From Bacillus sp. BP-3 (GTDB lineage: Bacteria; Bacillota; Bacilli; Bacillales; Bacillaceae_G): a DNA stretch of 64,000 nucleotides. Within the stretch, counting starts at the first letter, position 1, and each line of letters opens with the position of its first letter. The stretch covers positions 19,809-83,808 of the forward strand of contig NZ_JAQOTJ010000009.1 in NCBI RefSeq assembly GCF_028401955.1, written 5' to 3'. Made by a program: the position numbers and the translations under genes. This document shows, piece by piece, positions 8,312-18,977 of this stretch. Under the pieces are notes generated by a model. It had not been told where the DNA came from and ran no database searches. It saw only the letters and a list, made by a program, of their open reading frames with translations.

Positions 8312-8385
8312 GAAAATTTCCCCCCTCTATCAGAAATTGTCCCCCGTGAAAAATTGAAATAAAAGATAAAGACTAGGACACTCTC

Positions 8386-8414
8386 ATGATATAATACCCT
8401 ACTACATCGGTCAA
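8386..8414 (-). promoter_or_regulatory. Sigma-A type promoter of qcrABC
   Basis: Minus strand TTGACC, 17-base spacer, TATCAT, about 75 bases before the qcrA start. No AbrB or ResD site can be asserted by eye. Confidence 0.6.
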
Positions 8415-8451
8415 TATCATACTAATCTTAATTATCCAAAACTTCTATTAA

Positions 8452-8910
8452 TTATTTATTTTCCCATTTTTCAGTTAATATTTCCATAATATTTTTTATT
8501 TGTGCATGAATTATTTCTCTTTTCGCTTGATCACTAAGCTGGTCTAACGGTAATGCAGGTAAACAAAATAATTGTTCTGGTAACTCATATTCGATTTCTT
8601 TCCAAGAAAAATCACTTGTAATTAACGCGATATGCCGTAAACCCTTCGCTTTTAAATAGTTCGTCCAATCGCATAGACGTTGACGTTCACTTACATGTGC
8701 ACCTTCTACATACGTAAATGATGGTAATAAGAATACTCTACCTTTATACTCCCTTTCTAGCTCTCTAGTTAAAGTAGAAATAAATTCTCCTTCTACAGCA
8801 GCTGTCTTCATCCCCTTTTCAAACGAAACTGAAAGAAGTGGTATAATTCCTGTATCAATATATTCTCTTGTTTTTTCATATTGTTCTACATCTGCTACAG
8901 CCCATTTCAT
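8452..8910 (-). CDS. ypiF: DUF2487 protein YpiF
   Basis: A 152-residue soluble protein with no membrane segment, matching in length and position the YpiF/DUF2487 family of Bacillus; function unknown. Conserved-looking parts are MKWAVADVEQYEKTREYIDTGIIPL at the N-terminus and SERQRLCDW in the middle. A TTG two codons upstream is in frame, but the ATG at 8910 has the better-placed GGGGG. It stands between qcrA and ypiB, as in B. subtilis. Confidence 0.8.
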   Translation of the reverse strand: MKWAVADVEQYEKTREYIDTGIIPLLSVSFEKGMKTAAVEGEFISTLTRELEREYKGRVFLLPSFTYVEGAHVSERQRLCDWTNYLKAKGLRHIALITSDFSWKEIEYELPEQLFCLPALPLDQLSDQAKREIIHAQIKNIMEILTEKWENK

Positions 8911-9012
8911 CCGCAATAGCCCCCTTTCCCTTCACTACTCCTCTAACAATGTGATTCAACTGATTACAAAATAGTTCACTTTATTTCTATTAAACCATAC
9001 AGATAAAGGTAA

Positions 9013-9044
9013 AAAAAGAAAAACCACCTTTAAAAGATGGCTTT
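9013..9044 (-). terminator. Terminator after ypiB
   Basis: On the minus strand GCCATCTTT pairs with AAAGGTGGT (two G-U pairs) and is followed by TTTTTCTTTTTTT. Confidence 0.75.
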
Positions 9045-9092
9045 TCTTTGGAGTAGTCTAAAAATTGTCAAAATTCCCTCTTATAAAGAAAT

Positions 9093-9629
9093 TTATAATC
9101 GTTTTAACTCACCTGTTAACTTGCGGAATGCTTCTTCATCTTGAGTATCAAGTGCTTCGTCAATTAATTTTAAAAGTCGTTCTTTCCGAAATGAATATAC
9201 ACTTTCCTCTAAAAATCGCTCTGCCAATAAACGATCTTTTTCATTTACTTCGATATTCTTCGGTAAGTACGGATTCTCTTCTAACACCGCAACATAATTC
9301 GCATTTTGAAAAGATGATTTAAAGTTAAGCTGAATATAAATATCTTCATCTCTGTTTAAACGAATATCATGAAAGGATTTTTCCGCGTCAGTCGTCATCA
9401 CATTTTGTTTATAAAAATGAAACGGTAAATCTTTCACACAATTTGCGGACATCACCAGACCACGTGGACAATATTTCGCATGCTCTACAAAATGCACCTT
9501 ATCCATTATTTGATCATGACTCATTAAATAATTTAAAATCCAAACACATTCTCGCTGTTTCAGTTGATAATTATTTAAAAACCATTTTACGAAATCTTTC
9601 TTTTCGTTCACAGAAACAGGGGTATTCAT
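9093..9629 (-). CDS. ypiB: UPF0302 protein YpiB (ReoY-like)
   Basis: A 178-residue soluble protein of the UPF0302 family. The Listeria homologue ReoY is known to help ClpCP degrade the cell wall enzyme MurA; I infer a similar role here. Family features seen: the N-terminal [23 protein letters not shown] block and a charged helical C-terminus with EERFLEES-like heptads. GGAGGG lies 10 bases before the ATG. It follows ypiA by 73 bases in the same direction and has its own terminator. Confidence 0.88.
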   Translation of the reverse strand: MNTPVSVNEKKDFVKWFLNNYQLKQRECVWILNYLMSHDQIMDKVHFVEHAKYCPRGLVMSANCVKDLPFHFYKQNVMTTDAEKSFHDIRLNRDEDIYIQLNFKSSFQNANYVAVLEENPYLPKNIEVNEKDRLLAERFLEESVYSFRKERLLKLIDEALDTQDEEAFRKLTGELKRL

Positions 9630-9702
9630 CGCGCTTAATCCCTCCTCTGCCCTTCTTTTTTCTTTTTTACATTCAAGAAGCAGTAATCAGTTTCCTTCCA
9701 AC

Positions 9703-10965
9703 TTAAGAAAAATCTTCTAAATTATATAATAATTCTTCAATATGAGTTTGTGTTGGATCTAGTTGTAGTAAACGTGTAAATACTTCTTTCGCCTCTTTTC
9801 GCAACCCTTCTTCTAACAGGAAGTAGCCGTACTCCTCTAAGAAGTCTGGATGATTCTTAAAAGAAGTATATGCGCTTTGGTAATGTTTTAATGCATCTGA
9901 ATACAATTCTAATTGTTTTTTCGCATAAGCAATATCCCAAACTAATTGCATATCTGTCTCTCCATTATCAATGGCTTTTTCTACAACAGCAATAATCTCT
10001 TCATATCTTTCTTCTTCTTTTAAGATGTATGAATACTTTAATGTGGCCCCTAAATGTGAAGGATCAAGCTCTAATGCTTTTTTCAGCGCAGCTTCCGCTT
10101 CATTTCTGTTTCCTAGTTTCGCCGCTATATTAGCAAACTCCACATAAAACGGTATCGATAATTCGTCAATTTTTATTCCTTCTTGAAGCGTTTCATAACT
10201 TTCTTGAAGCATCCCTTCTTTTTCATAGCATTTTGCCAAATACATATATAAAGATGCATATTCTGGATCTAACTCTTTTAATTCTTCCCACATAGCGATT
10301 GCTCTTTGGTACTGTTCTCCTTGATAGAGCGTAAATGCAAATCCAAATAAAGAATGTATATCCTTCTGCTCTTCTAAACCTTCCTCATAATAAGAAATCG
10401 CCTCAGCCCATTGTCCAAGTGCACTTAAATTTTCAGCCAAGCGAAGCGCAACAACAACACCGCCCATTACTTTATGCTCTGGAAGTAATGATTCATAATA
10501 TGGAATTGCTTTACTATCTTCACCTTTACTGCTATATAATTCCCCAAGTCCAAAAGCAACCACTGGTTCATCCGGCATCATTGCTTTCGCTTTTAATAAT
10601 TTTTGTTCTGCTACTTCGTCAAAACCTTGCATTTGATATAAATCAGATGCAAGTAATAGAGATTGCACATATAATTCATCATTCTCTGGAATATCATGAA
10701 GTACTTCAATGGCTTCATCTTCTTTATCTAAATCAATATATAACTCTGCTAAAAATAGTGTGAACTCACTTTCTTCCGGATATAACAAATGTAAATCTTC
10801 TGCTATTTCTAACGCTTGATCTACAAATCCTAGCGTATAGTAATAACGAGCAATATCATACTTTTCTTCATCTGTACTTTGTTTTACTTGTTCTGCTAAT
10901 AGTTGTAATCCTTTCTCCACTTCTCCGTTTTCAATATATGTAACAGCTTGCTCAAACTTTTGCAT
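9703..10965 (-). CDS. ypiA: Tetratricopeptide-repeat protein YpiA
   Basis: A 420-residue cytoplasmic protein built almost wholly of TPR units, about 34 residues each; clear examples are around residues 140-170, 208-240 and 280-312 (AEAALKKALELDPSHLGATL). TPR proteins act as scaffolds; no partner can be read from sequence. AAGGAGC stands 5 bases before the ATG. Order aroA-ypiA-ypiB-ypiF agrees with B. subtilis. Confidence 0.88.
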   Translation of the reverse strand: MQKFEQAVTYIENGEVEKGLQLLAEQVKQSTDEEKYDIARYYYTLGFVDQALEIAEDLHLLYPEESEFTLFLAELYIDLDKEDEAIEVLHDIPENDELYVQSLLLASDLYQMQGFDEVAEQKLLKAKAMMPDEPVVAFGLGELYSSKGEDSKAIPYYESLLPEHKVMGGVVVALRLAENLSALGQWAEAISYYEEGLEEQKDIHSLFGFAFTLYQGEQYQRAIAMWEELKELDPEYASLYMYLAKCYEKEGMLQESYETLQEGIKIDELSIPFYVEFANIAAKLGNRNEAEAALKKALELDPSHLGATLKYSYILKEEERYEEIIAVVEKAIDNGETDMQLVWDIAYAKKQLELYSDALKHYQSAYTSFKNHPDFLEEYGYFLLEEGLRKEAKEVFTRLLQLDPTQTHIEELLYNLEDFS

Positions 10966-11041
10966 AACTTGCTCCTTTTTATAAATACTTAGTAAATTTC
11001 ATAATAAACAACTGCTTCTATGTAATCAACCGTCACGATGA

Positions 11042-11080
11042 AGAAAAGAACCTTCTCAAAAAGGAAAAGATTCTTTTAGC
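11042..11080 (-). terminator. Terminator of aroA
   Basis: On the minus strand AAAAGAATCTT pairs with AAGGTTCTTTT (one G-U pair) and runs into TTTTC. The left arm includes the aroA stop codon. Confidence 0.65.
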
Positions 11081-12359
11081 TTTGCAGCATGTATAACTGT
11101 TGAAAGAAGTTTGGATACGACACAGCTACCGCTTCACTATTTTCTATGATAACTTCTCCATCTGCTATACAGGCTGCAATGCCTAACATCATACCAATGC
11201 GATGATCTCCATAACTATTTACCATATTTCCATGTAATTGCATTTTACCACGGACAATCATACCATCTTCTGTCGCTTCAATATTTGCTCCTAATTTTTT
11301 CAATTCATTCACAACCGTATCAATGCGATTCGTTTCTTTTACTTTTAATTCTTCTGCATCCTTAATTACCGTTATCCCTTCAGCTTGCGTTGCTAACAAT
11401 GCTATAATTGGAATTTCATCAATGAGTCTTGGGATGAGCGTACCACCAATCTCTATCCCTCTTAGCTGTGAAGTTTCAACTGTAATATCACCACATGGTT
11501 CAAACTCTTCATTTCGAATATTATCTATGGATAAATTGGCCCCCATTTGGGATAGTACATCAAGAATCCCAGTTCTTGTTGGATTTAACCCTACATTTTT
11601 CAGTACAATTTTACTATTTGATACAATTGCACCTGCCGCTAAGAAAAAGGCAGCAGAAGAGATGTCTCCTGGCACCTCAATATTTACGCTAGAGAGCTTT
11701 TGTCCACCTTGTAATGATACATTTAATCCGTCAACAGTAACATCGCAATTAAACGCACGTAGCATACGCTCTGTATGATCACGAGATTGTAATGGTTCTG
11801 TCACAGTTGTCACACCTTCCCCTTGCAGTCCTGCAAGGAGAACAGCTGATTTCACCTGCGCACTTGCTACCGGAGAAGAATAATGTATACCTTCTATATT
11901 CCCTCCTCTAATCGACAGGGGCGTAAACTGCCCACCTTCTCTCCCATCAATTTTCGCACCCATTTGACGAAGAGGTTCTGTAACACGTTTCATCGGACGT
12001 TTTCCAATTGAATCATCTCCAATAACTGTACAATGAAATGGTACATTTGCGAGTATACCAAGCATTAACCGAATTGTCGTTCCTGAATTTCCAACATCTA
12101 ATACTTCTTTTGGTTCTACTAATCCTTGTAATCCTTTTCCATATACAGTGACATCGGTACCATTTTGTTCAATCGTGACACCTAACTTTTGAAAACAAGC
12201 AATTGTACTTAAGCAATCTTCGCCTTGAAGAAAATTTGTAATCTTTGTTACCCCTTCTGCAATCGCCCCAAACATTACAGCACGATGCGAAATGGACTTA
12301 TCTCCAGGAATAAAAATCGTCCCGTTTAATCCATTTTTAATCTTTGTTAATCGTTTCAC
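11076..12359 (-). CDS. aroA: 5-enolpyruvylshikimate-3-phosphate synthase
   Basis: A 427-residue EPSP synthase, joining shikimate-3-phosphate and phosphoenolpyruvate in the chorismate pathway. Visible family motifs are [11 protein letters not shown] near residue 20, [29 protein letters not shown], the LIDEIPI loop and the C-terminal GDHRIGMM. The RPMKR form resembles class II enzymes. I choose a GTG start at 12359: GAGGTG lies 6 bases before it, and the upstream ATG reading has none. The hisC terminator (12436-12476) stands just upstream, and TTGCGA-18-TAGAAT in the gap could be its own promoter. Confidence 0.93.
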   Translation of the reverse strand: MKRLTKIKNGLNGTIFIPGDKSISHRAVMFGAIAEGVTKITNFLQGEDCLSTIACFQKLGVTIEQNGTDVTVYGKGLQGLVEPKEVLDVGNSGTTIRLMLGILANVPFHCTVIGDDSIGKRPMKRVTEPLRQMGAKIDGREGGQFTPLSIRGGNIEGIHYSSPVASAQVKSAVLLAGLQGEGVTTVTEPLQSRDHTERMLRAFNCDVTVDGLNVSLQGGQKLSSVNIEVPGDISSAAFFLAAGAIVSNSKIVLKNVGLNPTRTGILDVLSQMGANLSIDNIRNEEFEPCGDITVETSQLRGIEIGGTLIPRLIDEIPIIALLATQAEGITVIKDAEELKVKETNRIDTVVNELKKLGANIEATEDGMIVRGKMQLHGNMVNSYGDHRIGMMLGIAACIADGEVIIENSEAVAVSYPNFFQQLYMLQS

Positions 12360-12435
12360 CTCTATCACCTCGTTAATATTCAACTATGTATTCTCTCTTT
12401 ATTCTACTTCTTTCTTTCTTCTTTTCGCAAATAAG

Positions 12436-12476
12436 ATGAAAGAAACGACTCCTAGTCATGGAGCCGTTTCTTTTTT
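12436..12476. terminator. Terminator of hisC
   Basis: GAAACGACTCC and GGAGCCGTTTC form an 11-base-pair stem (one mismatch) with loop TAGTCAT. The plus side ends TTTTTT and the minus side TTTCTTT. The right side overlaps the hisC stop codon. Confidence 0.75.
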
Positions 12477-13587
12477 ATGAATATGTCTCTTCTTTTCTCA
12501 CGTTTTTTTCTATGAGTTCAGTAAGCACTGCAATAATTTCGGCATTCTCTTCTTTCGTTCCAATCGTAATACGAATACCATTCGGTAAACCAAGCAGGCC
12601 ACCAGAACGAACGATGTATCCTGTTTGCAATAATCTTTCAAAAACCTCATCACCTGGAAGTCCAAGTTCTAAAAAGATAAAATTCGTCTGTGATGGATAA
12701 TAAAATACTTGATACTTCTCACAAAAATCATAATATTGCTGCATTCCCTCGTTATTCACTCTCACACACTCTTGTAAAAACGCTTGATCTTCAATAGCAG
12801 CTTGCGCAACTACCTGTGCAATCAATGACGTATTAAATGGTAATCTAGCAATTTCTAACGAACGCATTAACTTTTCATTTCCGACTGCATAACCAATGCG
12901 AAATGACGCTAATCCGTATGCTTTTGAAAATGTGCGCAATACCATAAGATTTTCATATTTCTCTAGAAATGGTAATGTTTGCGGATAATCTCGCGCTCCA
13001 GCATACTCATAGTATGCTTCATCCATAATAACAAGTGTTGTTTTCGGAACTGCCTCTAAGAATGAAAGTAATTGTTTTTCTGCTACATATGTTCCGGTCG
13101 GATTATTTGGGTTACAAATCCATACAATTCGTGTATGCTCATCAACTTGTGCAAGCATTGCCTCTAAATCATGTGTACCATCTTTTAAAGGCACTTCACG
13201 TATTTCCGCTTTTTCAATTACGGCATGATGACGATATTGTGAAAATGTCGGCTTTGCCATGACAACATTTGTTCCTTCTTGTAAAAGAGCACGGCTAATC
13301 ATTTGAATTACTTCATCTAAGCCGCTACCAAATAAAATTTGTTCTCCTTTCACATGAAGATGTACTGCTAATTTTTCACGAAGAGCATACGCCCCGCCGT
13401 CCGGATAGAGCGCATATTGCCCAGCTAACGACGCCAGCGCTTCATCTACACGTTTTGAACATCCAAATGGATTTTCATTTGACGCTAGTTTCACAATTTT
13501 AGATAGTCCATATTGTCTCTTTACTTCTTCAATATTTCTTCCTGGCACATACGCTTTGAGCGACAATAATTGCTCTTTTACTTTCAT
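12475..13587 (-). CDS. hisC: Histidinol-phosphate/aromatic aminotransferase
   Basis: A 370-residue fold type I aminotransferase. The PLP-binding lysine is in [15 protein letters not shown] (near residue 222); NPNNPTG and the MDEAYYEY block are also present. HisC acts in histidine synthesis and in bacilli also transaminates prephenate-derived aromatic keto acids; the aro context suggests the aromatic job here. GGGGGA is 6 bases before the ATG at 13587, which I prefer to an ATG overlapping the aroH stop. In B. subtilis trpEDCFBA and tyrA flank this gene; neither is here. Confidence 0.92.
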   Translation of the reverse strand: MKVKEQLLSLKAYVPGRNIEEVKRQYGLSKIVKLASNENPFGCSKRVDEALASLAGQYALYPDGGAYALREKLAVHLHVKGEQILFGSGLDEVIQMISRALLQEGTNVVMAKPTFSQYRHHAVIEKAEIREVPLKDGTHDLEAMLAQVDEHTRIVWICNPNNPTGTYVAEKQLLSFLEAVPKTTLVIMDEAYYEYAGARDYPQTLPFLEKYENLMVLRTFSKAYGLASFRIGYAVGNEKLMRSLEIARLPFNTSLIAQVVAQAAIEDQAFLQECVRVNNEGMQQYYDFCEKYQVFYYPSQTNFIFLELGLPGDEVFERLLQTGYIVRSGGLLGLPNGIRITIGTKEENAEIIAVLTELIEKNVRKEETYS

Positions 13588-13601
13588 TCGAATTCCCCCT
13601 G

Positions 13602-13964
13602 TCATTTTTGTAAATCGGTTCTTAGTTGTACCGCTTTCTCCAAATAGACATGTTGAATTTCATGTTGTTGTTTATTTGTCATAACCGTCATCATAACGCG
13701 AATACATTTCTCAAGAGCATCTGGTACTTCTATTTCTTTCATGCACATGACCGGTACATATGACCAGCCTTCAATACGTCTTAATGCCTCCGCTGGGAAA
13801 CATGCATTTAAATCAGCTGTTGTTGAAATGAGTACAGATACAATATCAACAGGAGAAACTCTATTATCGCTTGCCATTTTTTTCACTAAACGCTCTGTTA
13901 CAGTCAATATTTGTTCTTTTTCATTACAATTGACTGTAGTTGCGCCGCGAATCGCGCGGATCAA
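13602..13964 (-). CDS. aroH: Chorismate mutase, AroH type
   Basis: A 120-residue monofunctional chorismate mutase converting chorismate to prephenate, the branch point to phenylalanine and tyrosine. It begins [10 protein letters not shown] with the active-site arginine of that motif and retains the C and ALRR parts of the family's middle. The start is TTG at 13964, overlapping the aroB stop (TTGA) with GGGGGAG 5 bases upstream; that site decides the start. It is sandwiched between aroB and hisC. Confidence 0.93.
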   Translation of the reverse strand: MIRAIRGATTVNCNEKEQILTVTERLVKKMASDNRVSPVDIVSVLISTTADLNACFPAEALRRIEGWSYVPVMCMKEIEVPDALEKCIRVMMTVMTNKQQHEIQHVYLEKAVQLRTDLQK

Positions 13965-15052
13965 ATAGACTCCCCCTCTCTTTGAAATGCTTCTAAAGCC
14001 GTTCGGACGGTCTCATCTGAAATAGATACGACATCTACTACCCCAATCTCCTGCATAACGACCATACGAATTGTTCCACCGTTCGCTTTTTTATCTTGTT
14101 TCATTACGTGAATAAGACGGTTCACATCAAGTGTATTCGGCATACTTGGATAGCCATATGCCGTAAACCAACGTTTGATTTCCTTATATTGAAGGTCTTT
14201 TTCATAGATTTGTTCACTTAAAAAAATAGCAAATAACATACCAATTGCAACGCCATCACCATGTGTTATGTTTCCATATCCCATCTCTTTTTCAAGTGCA
14301 TGCCCAAGTGTATGTCCAAAATTTAAGTGAGCACGAATACCTTTTTCAGTTTCATCCTCTGCAACAATTTGTGCTTTTACTGGAATCGCACGTTGCAGTG
14401 TATAAATTAATTTATCATCTCTTAAATCAGTCAACTGTTTCACTTCTTTACGAAGCCAATGATATAATTCTACATCCCCAATAAGTGAATGTTTAATTGC
14501 CTCCGCAAAACCGGAGCGCCATTCTTTTTCTGAAAGCGAATTTAAAAACGGAGTATGATAAATTACCGCTTCTGGCTGATGAAATGCGCCAATCATATTT
14601 TTCCCAAGCGGATGATTAATTGCCACTTTCCCTCCAACTGAACTGTCATGTGCAAGTAAAGTTGTCGGTATTTGGACAAATCGAACCCCTCTCATAAACG
14701 TTGCTGCAACAAATCCTGCTAAATCCCCAATCATTCCGCCGCCAAGCGCTAGAATAAGAGCATGACGATCTAGACCTTTTTCAAGTGCAAACGTTTGAGC
14801 AGCATAATAATTTTCAAACGATTTTTCTTTCTCGCCACTTGGGACCACGAACGAAAATACGTCTTTCTCTACCTGCAAAGTATTTATCACTTCGTCTAAA
14901 TGAAATGATGCTACCGTTTCGTCAGAAATCAGTAAAATATTTGAAACAGCTGGTTTCATATTTTCTATAAGTGTCGATAGTTGTGATAGTACATCATTGC
15001 CGACATACACATTGTATTGCTTAGAACTTGTTTGAATCTGTATTGTCTCCAT
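13961..15052 (-). CDS. aroB: 3-dehydroquinate synthase
   Basis: A 363-residue NAD- and zinc-dependent enzyme closing the DAHP chain to 3-dehydroquinate. The NAD-binding block ALGGGMIGDLAGFVAATFMRGV (about residues 106-127) and the metal ligands in NFGHTLGHALE and HGDGVAIGM are present. Its ATG overlaps the aroC stop by one base (TAATG), so aroC, aroB and aroH form one translationally linked run. Confidence 0.95.
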   Translation of the reverse strand: METIQIQTSSKQYNVYVGNDVLSQLSTLIENMKPAVSNILLISDETVASFHLDEVINTLQVEKDVFSFVVPSGEKEKSFENYYAAQTFALEKGLDRHALILALGGGMIGDLAGFVAATFMRGVRFVQIPTTLLAHDSSVGGKVAINHPLGKNMIGAFHQPEAVIYHTPFLNSLSEKEWRSGFAEAIKHSLIGDVELYHWLRKEVKQLTDLRDDKLIYTLQRAIPVKAQIVAEDETEKGIRAHLNFGHTLGHALEKEMGYGNITHGDGVAIGMLFAIFLSEQIYEKDLQYKEIKRWFTAYGYPSMPNTLDVNRLIHVMKQDKKANGGTIRMVVMQEIGVVDVVSISDETVRTALEAFQREGESI

Positions 15053-16224
15053 TAAAACTCCCTCGCATATTCGTTATGTTTCTTAATATTTTCACGAATT
15101 AAATCGATGCGATCCGTTCCAAATTGTTCAATGACAGCTGCTGCAAGTTCCCAAGCTACAACAGCTTCTGCTACAACACTTGCTGCTGGCACTGCACAGC
15201 TATCAGAACGCTCAATACTTGCTTGAAACACTTCTTTCGTATCAATATCTATACTTTGTAACGGTTTATATAGAGTTGGAATTGGTTTCATAACTCCGCG
15301 AACAATAACTGGCATCCCAGTCGTCATGCCACCTTCTAATCCACCCGCGTTATTTGTACGTCTTGTATATCCATTATCCTTGTCCCATAAAATCTCGTCA
15401 TGAACAAGACTTCCAGGCTTATGAGCTGCTTCAAAGCCAATTCCAATCTCCACACCTTTGAATGCATTAATACTCATGATCGCCGATGCAAGTTTTGCAT
15501 CCAATTTACGATCGTAATGTACATAACTTCCAACACCAATCGGCATCCCTTCGACAACAACTTCAACGATTCCTCCGATAGAATCTCCGTTTGTTTTCGC
15601 ATTATCAATTGCCTGCATCATTTTCTTTCCTGATTCTTCATCTAAACAGCGAACAGGAGATGCCTCTGTAATTGTTTGTAGCTCTGCAATAGAGGTATAC
15701 GATTGCTTTTCTGCTTTTACTCCTCCAATTTCAATAACATGTCCCGCTACTTTTATCCCCAATTCTTCTAAAATACGCTTGGCAACAGCTCCGGCAGCAA
15801 CACGAACCGTCGTTTCCCTGGCAGAAGAACGCTCTAATACATTTCGCATATCACGATGGCCGTACTTAATTGCTCCGTTTAGATCTGCATGCCCTGGACG
15901 AGGTCGTGTAATTTGCCGTTTTACTTCTTTTGATTCTTCATCTGTTAACGGCTCTGCCCCCATAATTTTTGTCCAATGTGTAAAATCACGATTTTCGACA
16001 ACAAGCGTAATTGGTGCACCTATTGTATATCCATGACGAACGCCGCTTAAAATTTGAACTTGATCTTTTTCAATTTGCATGCGGCGTCCACGACCGTAGC
16101 CTTTTTGTCTTCTTTCTAACTCCGTATTAATATTATCTGCTACTAAAGATAAACCTGCCGGAATCCCCTCTAATATTGTCGTTAGTTGCGGTCCATGAGA
16201 TTCACCAGCTGTTATATATCGCAT
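15052..16224 (-). CDS. aroC: Chorismate synthase
   Basis: A 390-residue FMN-dependent chorismate synthase (called aroF in B. subtilis). Family signatures seen are GESHG at residues 7-11, [35 protein letters not shown] and the C-terminal [17 protein letters not shown]. It produces the branch-point precursor for aromatic amino acids, folate and menaquinone. It is the first gene of the aro run; in B. subtilis cheR separates it from ndk, but here only a repeat copy and a terminator do. Confidence 0.96.
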   Translation of the reverse strand: MRYITAGESHGPQLTTILEGIPAGLSLVADNINTELERRQKGYGRGRRMQIEKDQVQILSGVRHGYTIGAPITLVVENRDFTHWTKIMGAEPLTDEESKEVKRQITRPRPGHADLNGAIKYGHRDMRNVLERSSARETTVRVAAGAVAKRILEELGIKVAGHVIEIGGVKAEKQSYTSIAELQTITEASPVRCLDEESGKKMMQAIDNAKTNGDSIGGIVEVVVEGMPIGVGSYVHYDRKLDAKLASAIMSINAFKGVEIGIGFEAAHKPGSLVHDEILWDKDNGYTRRTNNAGGLEGGMTTGMPVIVRGVMKPIPTLYKPLQSIDIDTKEVFQASIERSDSCAVPAASVVAEAVVAWELAAAVIEQFGTDRIDLIRENIKKHNEYAREF

Positions 16225-16317
16225 CGGTTACTCCCCTTTACTCCAGTATTTATGTAACACTATATCATAACCTTTATTGTTTCGTAACTATATAAGTACA
16301 AATTGAAGACACGACAT

Positions 16318-16385
16318 AAAAACCACTTTCTTTTTAGGTTAGCGAGAGCATCTGGCTGTGCATAGAAGCGGTCAGTTCCTTTTTC
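16318..16385 (+). repeat. Dispersed repeat family B, copy 2
   Basis: Shares 'cttctttttagg', 'ctggctgtgcatagaagcggtcag' and flanking A- and T-rich ends with the copies at 1875-1942 and 29518-29576. Confidence 0.6.
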
Positions 16386-16444
16386 TTCTGCATAGCAGTG
16401 ACTTATATATTAAAACATCAAAATAGATTTACATAATTTAAAAC

Positions 16445-16488
16445 AAAAAAGCGCAAGAAGGAATATAACCATCCTTTCTTGCGCTTTT
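16445..16488. terminator. Terminator of ndk
   Basis: AAAGCGCAAGAA pairs with TTTCTTGCGCTTTT across a 19-base middle that pairs further (AGGA/TCCT). On the minus strand the T-run TTTTTTG follows. Confidence 0.85.
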
Positions 16489-16536
16489 CCATTCTATTCA
16501 CTATTTTTAAAGCGATTACAAATTATTTTGAAATAA

Positions 16537-16983
16537 TTAGTAAATCCACTCATTCATTGCTCTAGAATACTCAACTAGCTCTTCTTTTTTGAAGAAAATT
16601 CCAATTTCACGTTCTGCACTTTCTAGAGAATCTGAACCGTGAATAATATTTTTTCCAACTGTTAGTCCAAAGTCACCGCGAATTGTACCAAGTGCAGCTT
16701 CACTTGGTTTTGTTTTTCCCATCATATTACGAGCTGTTTCAACAACGCCTTCACCTTGCCATACCATCGCAAAAACAGGTCCAGATGTAATGAAATCTAC
16801 TAATTCACCGAAGAATGGTCTTTCTTTATGTTCAGCGTAGTGCTCTCCAGCAATCTCTGGTGTGATTTGCATAAGCTTAGCACCAACTAATTGAAAGCCC
16901 TTTCTTTCAAATCTAGCAACAATCTCCCCTACGATTGCACGCTGTACACCATCTGGTTTTACCATTAAGAACGTTTTTTCCAT
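16537..16983 (-). CDS. ndk: Nucleoside-diphosphate kinase
   Basis: A 148-residue kinase that equalises nucleoside triphosphate pools. [12 protein letters not shown] at the N-terminus and the phospho-histidine in NIIHGSDS (near residue 115) identify it. The start at 16983 has GGAGAG upstream; the longer reading starts within that leader. A strong promoter lies at 17035-17063. Confidence 0.96.
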   Translation of the reverse strand: MEKTFLMVKPDGVQRAIVGEIVARFERKGFQLVGAKLMQITPEIAGEHYAEHKERPFFGELVDFITSGPVFAMVWQGEGVVETARNMMGKTKPSEAALGTIRGDFGLTVGKNIIHGSDSLESAEREIGIFFKKEELVEYSRAMNEWIY

Positions 16984-17034
16984 AATAAATCTCTCCACTT
17001 CTCATTATGTATATAATTGTATATCCCCAAACAC

Positions 17035-17063
17035 ATAGTATCACCCTTATCAGAATTGTGCAA
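17035..17063 (-). promoter_or_regulatory. Sigma-A type promoter of ndk
   Basis: Minus strand TTGCAC, 17-base spacer, TACTAT, about 50 bases before the start. Confidence 0.6.
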
Positions 17064-17105
17064 TAGTTTTGAAATGGAGAGATTATTATTTTCCTCGAAA
17101 AACAT

Positions 17106-18068
17106 TTAAAATTTACGCTTTCCAATATACTTTGCAACATTTTGTAACGCCAATTTGGCCTGTCCGCGAGGCAATGGCTTAATCACATCTAATGCCTTAT
17201 GTAAATATCTTTCGCTAAATGCAAAAGCGCGATCAATTGCATCACTATTTTTGACTGCTTCAATAATTGCCTTCATTTCATCCGAAGACGTATTTTCATT
17301 GACTTGAACAATTCTCTCGCGAAGTGCTGGGTCCTCCATTGCATATAAAACAGGAAGTGTAATATTACCTTGTAATAAATCTCCGCCGGCTGGCTTTCCA
17401 AGCTTTTCTTCGGTTGACACAAAATCTAAAATATCGTCAATAATTTGATATGACATACCTACAAAGTATCCATACCAAAATAAACGATTTACAGTATCAC
17501 GACAGGAACCAGATGCAATTGCACCCAATTGACAGCTAGCTGCAATTAACAATGCCGTTTTCCGCTTAATACGACGTAGATACGTTCGTAAATTTTGCCC
17601 AAATTCATACTTATCTTTAATTTGCTCAATTTCACCTTTACACACTTCAAGAATTGTATTTGATAATGCTTTATGCACTTCTGGACTTTCTAAATTTGTA
17701 ATGCATTCTAGGGACTTGGCAAATAAATAGTCACCTGTATACATCGCAATACGGTCACCCCAATTGGCATTTACAGTCGCACTTCCTCTTCTTAAAAGAG
17801 CGGCATCAATTACATCATCATGCACAAGAGAAGCCATATGGATAAGCTCTAATGCAACCGCAACATGTTTAATCACATCAAGCTTATAATCCCCAAATTT
17901 CCCTGCAAGCAGAACAAAAACAGGTCGGATTCGCTTTCCACCAGCATCAATTAGTTGCAACGCTGCTTCTTCCAGCAATTGTTGCTCAGAAGCAACAACT
18001 ATTTTTAGTTCTTTCTCAATTTTATCAATATCCGATCGTAAAAAAGAATACATAAGTTGTAACTTCAT
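17106..18068 (-). CDS. hepT: Heptaprenyl diphosphate synthase, component II (catalytic)
   Basis: A 320-residue trans-prenyltransferase that, with HepS, makes the C35 side chain of menaquinone-7. Both aspartate-rich motifs are visible: LVHDDVID with LRRG after it, and QIIDDILDF. GGKRIRP and TGDYLFAKS are further family blocks. The ATG at 18068 has AAGGTG 6 bases upstream; the GTG three codons earlier is part of that site. It closes the hepS-menG-hepT cluster. Confidence 0.95.
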   Translation of the reverse strand: MKLQLMYSFLRSDIDKIEKELKIVVASEQQLLEEAALQLIDAGGKRIRPVFVLLAGKFGDYKLDVIKHVAVALELIHMASLVHDDVIDAALLRRGSATVNANWGDRIAMYTGDYLFAKSLECITNLESPEVHKALSNTILEVCKGEIEQIKDKYEFGQNLRTYLRRIKRKTALLIAASCQLGAIASGSCRDTVNRLFWYGYFVGMSYQIIDDILDFVSTEEKLGKPAGGDLLQGNITLPVLYAMEDPALRERIVQVNENTSSDEMKAIIEAVKNSDAIDRAFAFSERYLHKALDVIKPLPRGQAKLALQNVAKYIGKRKF

Positions 18069-18129
18069 ATCGTTCACCTTAACCTAAAACTTCTTTTCTA
18101 TTTTATCCCGCTCTAATGAATAACAAGAC

Positions 18130-18215
18130 TCCTACCTTAAAATTATCATAAAATAAAAAAGAAGGTAGGAGATAACTTCTGCGATGTTCCTGATTGCTGA
18201 ACGCTTTCCATCAAC
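18130..18215. repeat. Inverted repeat and decayed family A fragment between menG and hepT
   Basis: CTCCTACCTT and AAGGTAGGAG form a 10-base inverted repeat with a loop of about 25 bases. The right arm continues as 'ggtaggagataac...gctttccatcaac', which resembles the middle of the repeat at 5348-5485. No ends are recognisable. Confidence 0.35.
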
Positions 18216-18234
18216 AAAGAATACATTCCCTCGT

Positions 18235-18942
18235 TTACTTCGGTTTGTATCCTAAGTGCATTGCTGCTACTCCAAAAGTAAACGGCTTTACTTGTACTTT
18301 TTCTAATCCAGCTTCTTCAAACATATGAGCCAATTCTTTCATCCCTGGAAATGTACTTGCAGATTCTTGTAACCAAGAATATTCTTTGTAGCTTTTTGCA
18401 AATAACTTTCCAAACAACGGCATGATATATTTAAAATATAACAAGTAACCTTGGCGGATTCCAATCATTGTCGGCTGAGATGTTTCTAAACAAATAACCT
18501 TTCCACCAGGTTTTACAACACGTGTCATTTCCTTTAATACCTGCATATAATCTGGTACGTTCCGGAGTCCAAATCCAATTGTGACATAATCAAACGTGTT
18601 ATCCTCAAATGGCAATTCCATCGCATTACCATGAAGTAATTCTACTTGACTTAATTGTAAAGCAGCCACTTTCTCTTTTCCAACAGAAAGCATATTTTTA
18701 CTAAAATCTAATCCATATGCCTTCCCGGTTGGACCGACTGCATCAGCAAGCGCAATCGTCCAGTCAGCAGTTCCACAACATACATCAAGCGTTATGCCGC
18801 CCGGTTGAACATCCATAATTCGCATTGTTTCTTTGCGCCATGCTTTATGTCTTTGAAAGCTAATAACCGAATTCATTACATCGTATTTATTATATATCTT
18901 CTCAAATACGTCATGTACTCTTTCTTCTTTTGATTGTTGCAT
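18235..18942 (-). CDS. menG: Demethylmenaquinone methyltransferase
   Basis: A 235-residue SAM-dependent methyltransferase of the UbiE/MenG type (menH in older B. subtilis naming), the last step of menaquinone synthesis. Motif I is [11 protein letters not shown] near residues 51-61, and the family blocks [35 protein letters not shown] and [12 protein letters not shown] are present. It lies between hepS and hepT, so ring methylation and side-chain synthesis are encoded together. Confidence 0.95.
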   Translation of the reverse strand: MQQSKEERVHDVFEKIYNKYDVMNSVISFQRHKAWRKETMRIMDVQPGGITLDVCCGTADWTIALADAVGPTGKAYGLDFSKNMLSVGKEKVAALQLSQVELLHGNAMELPFEDNTFDYVTIGFGLRNVPDYMQVLKEMTRVVKPGGKVICLETSQPTMIGIRQGYLLYFKYIMPLFGKLFAKSYKEYSWLQESASTFPGMKELAHMFEEAGLEKVQVKPFTFGVAAMHLGYKPK

Positions 18943-18977
18943 GCTTTACCCTTCTTCCAACTGTAAATTCAAAATGT

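Larger units (their letters stand above)
16225..16536. other. Gene-free interval between ndk and aroC
   Basis: The 312 bases hold a family B repeat copy (16318-16385), the ndk terminator (16445-16488) and an AT-rich leader before aroC. No reading frame of note and no cheR remnant is visible. Confidence 0.6.
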
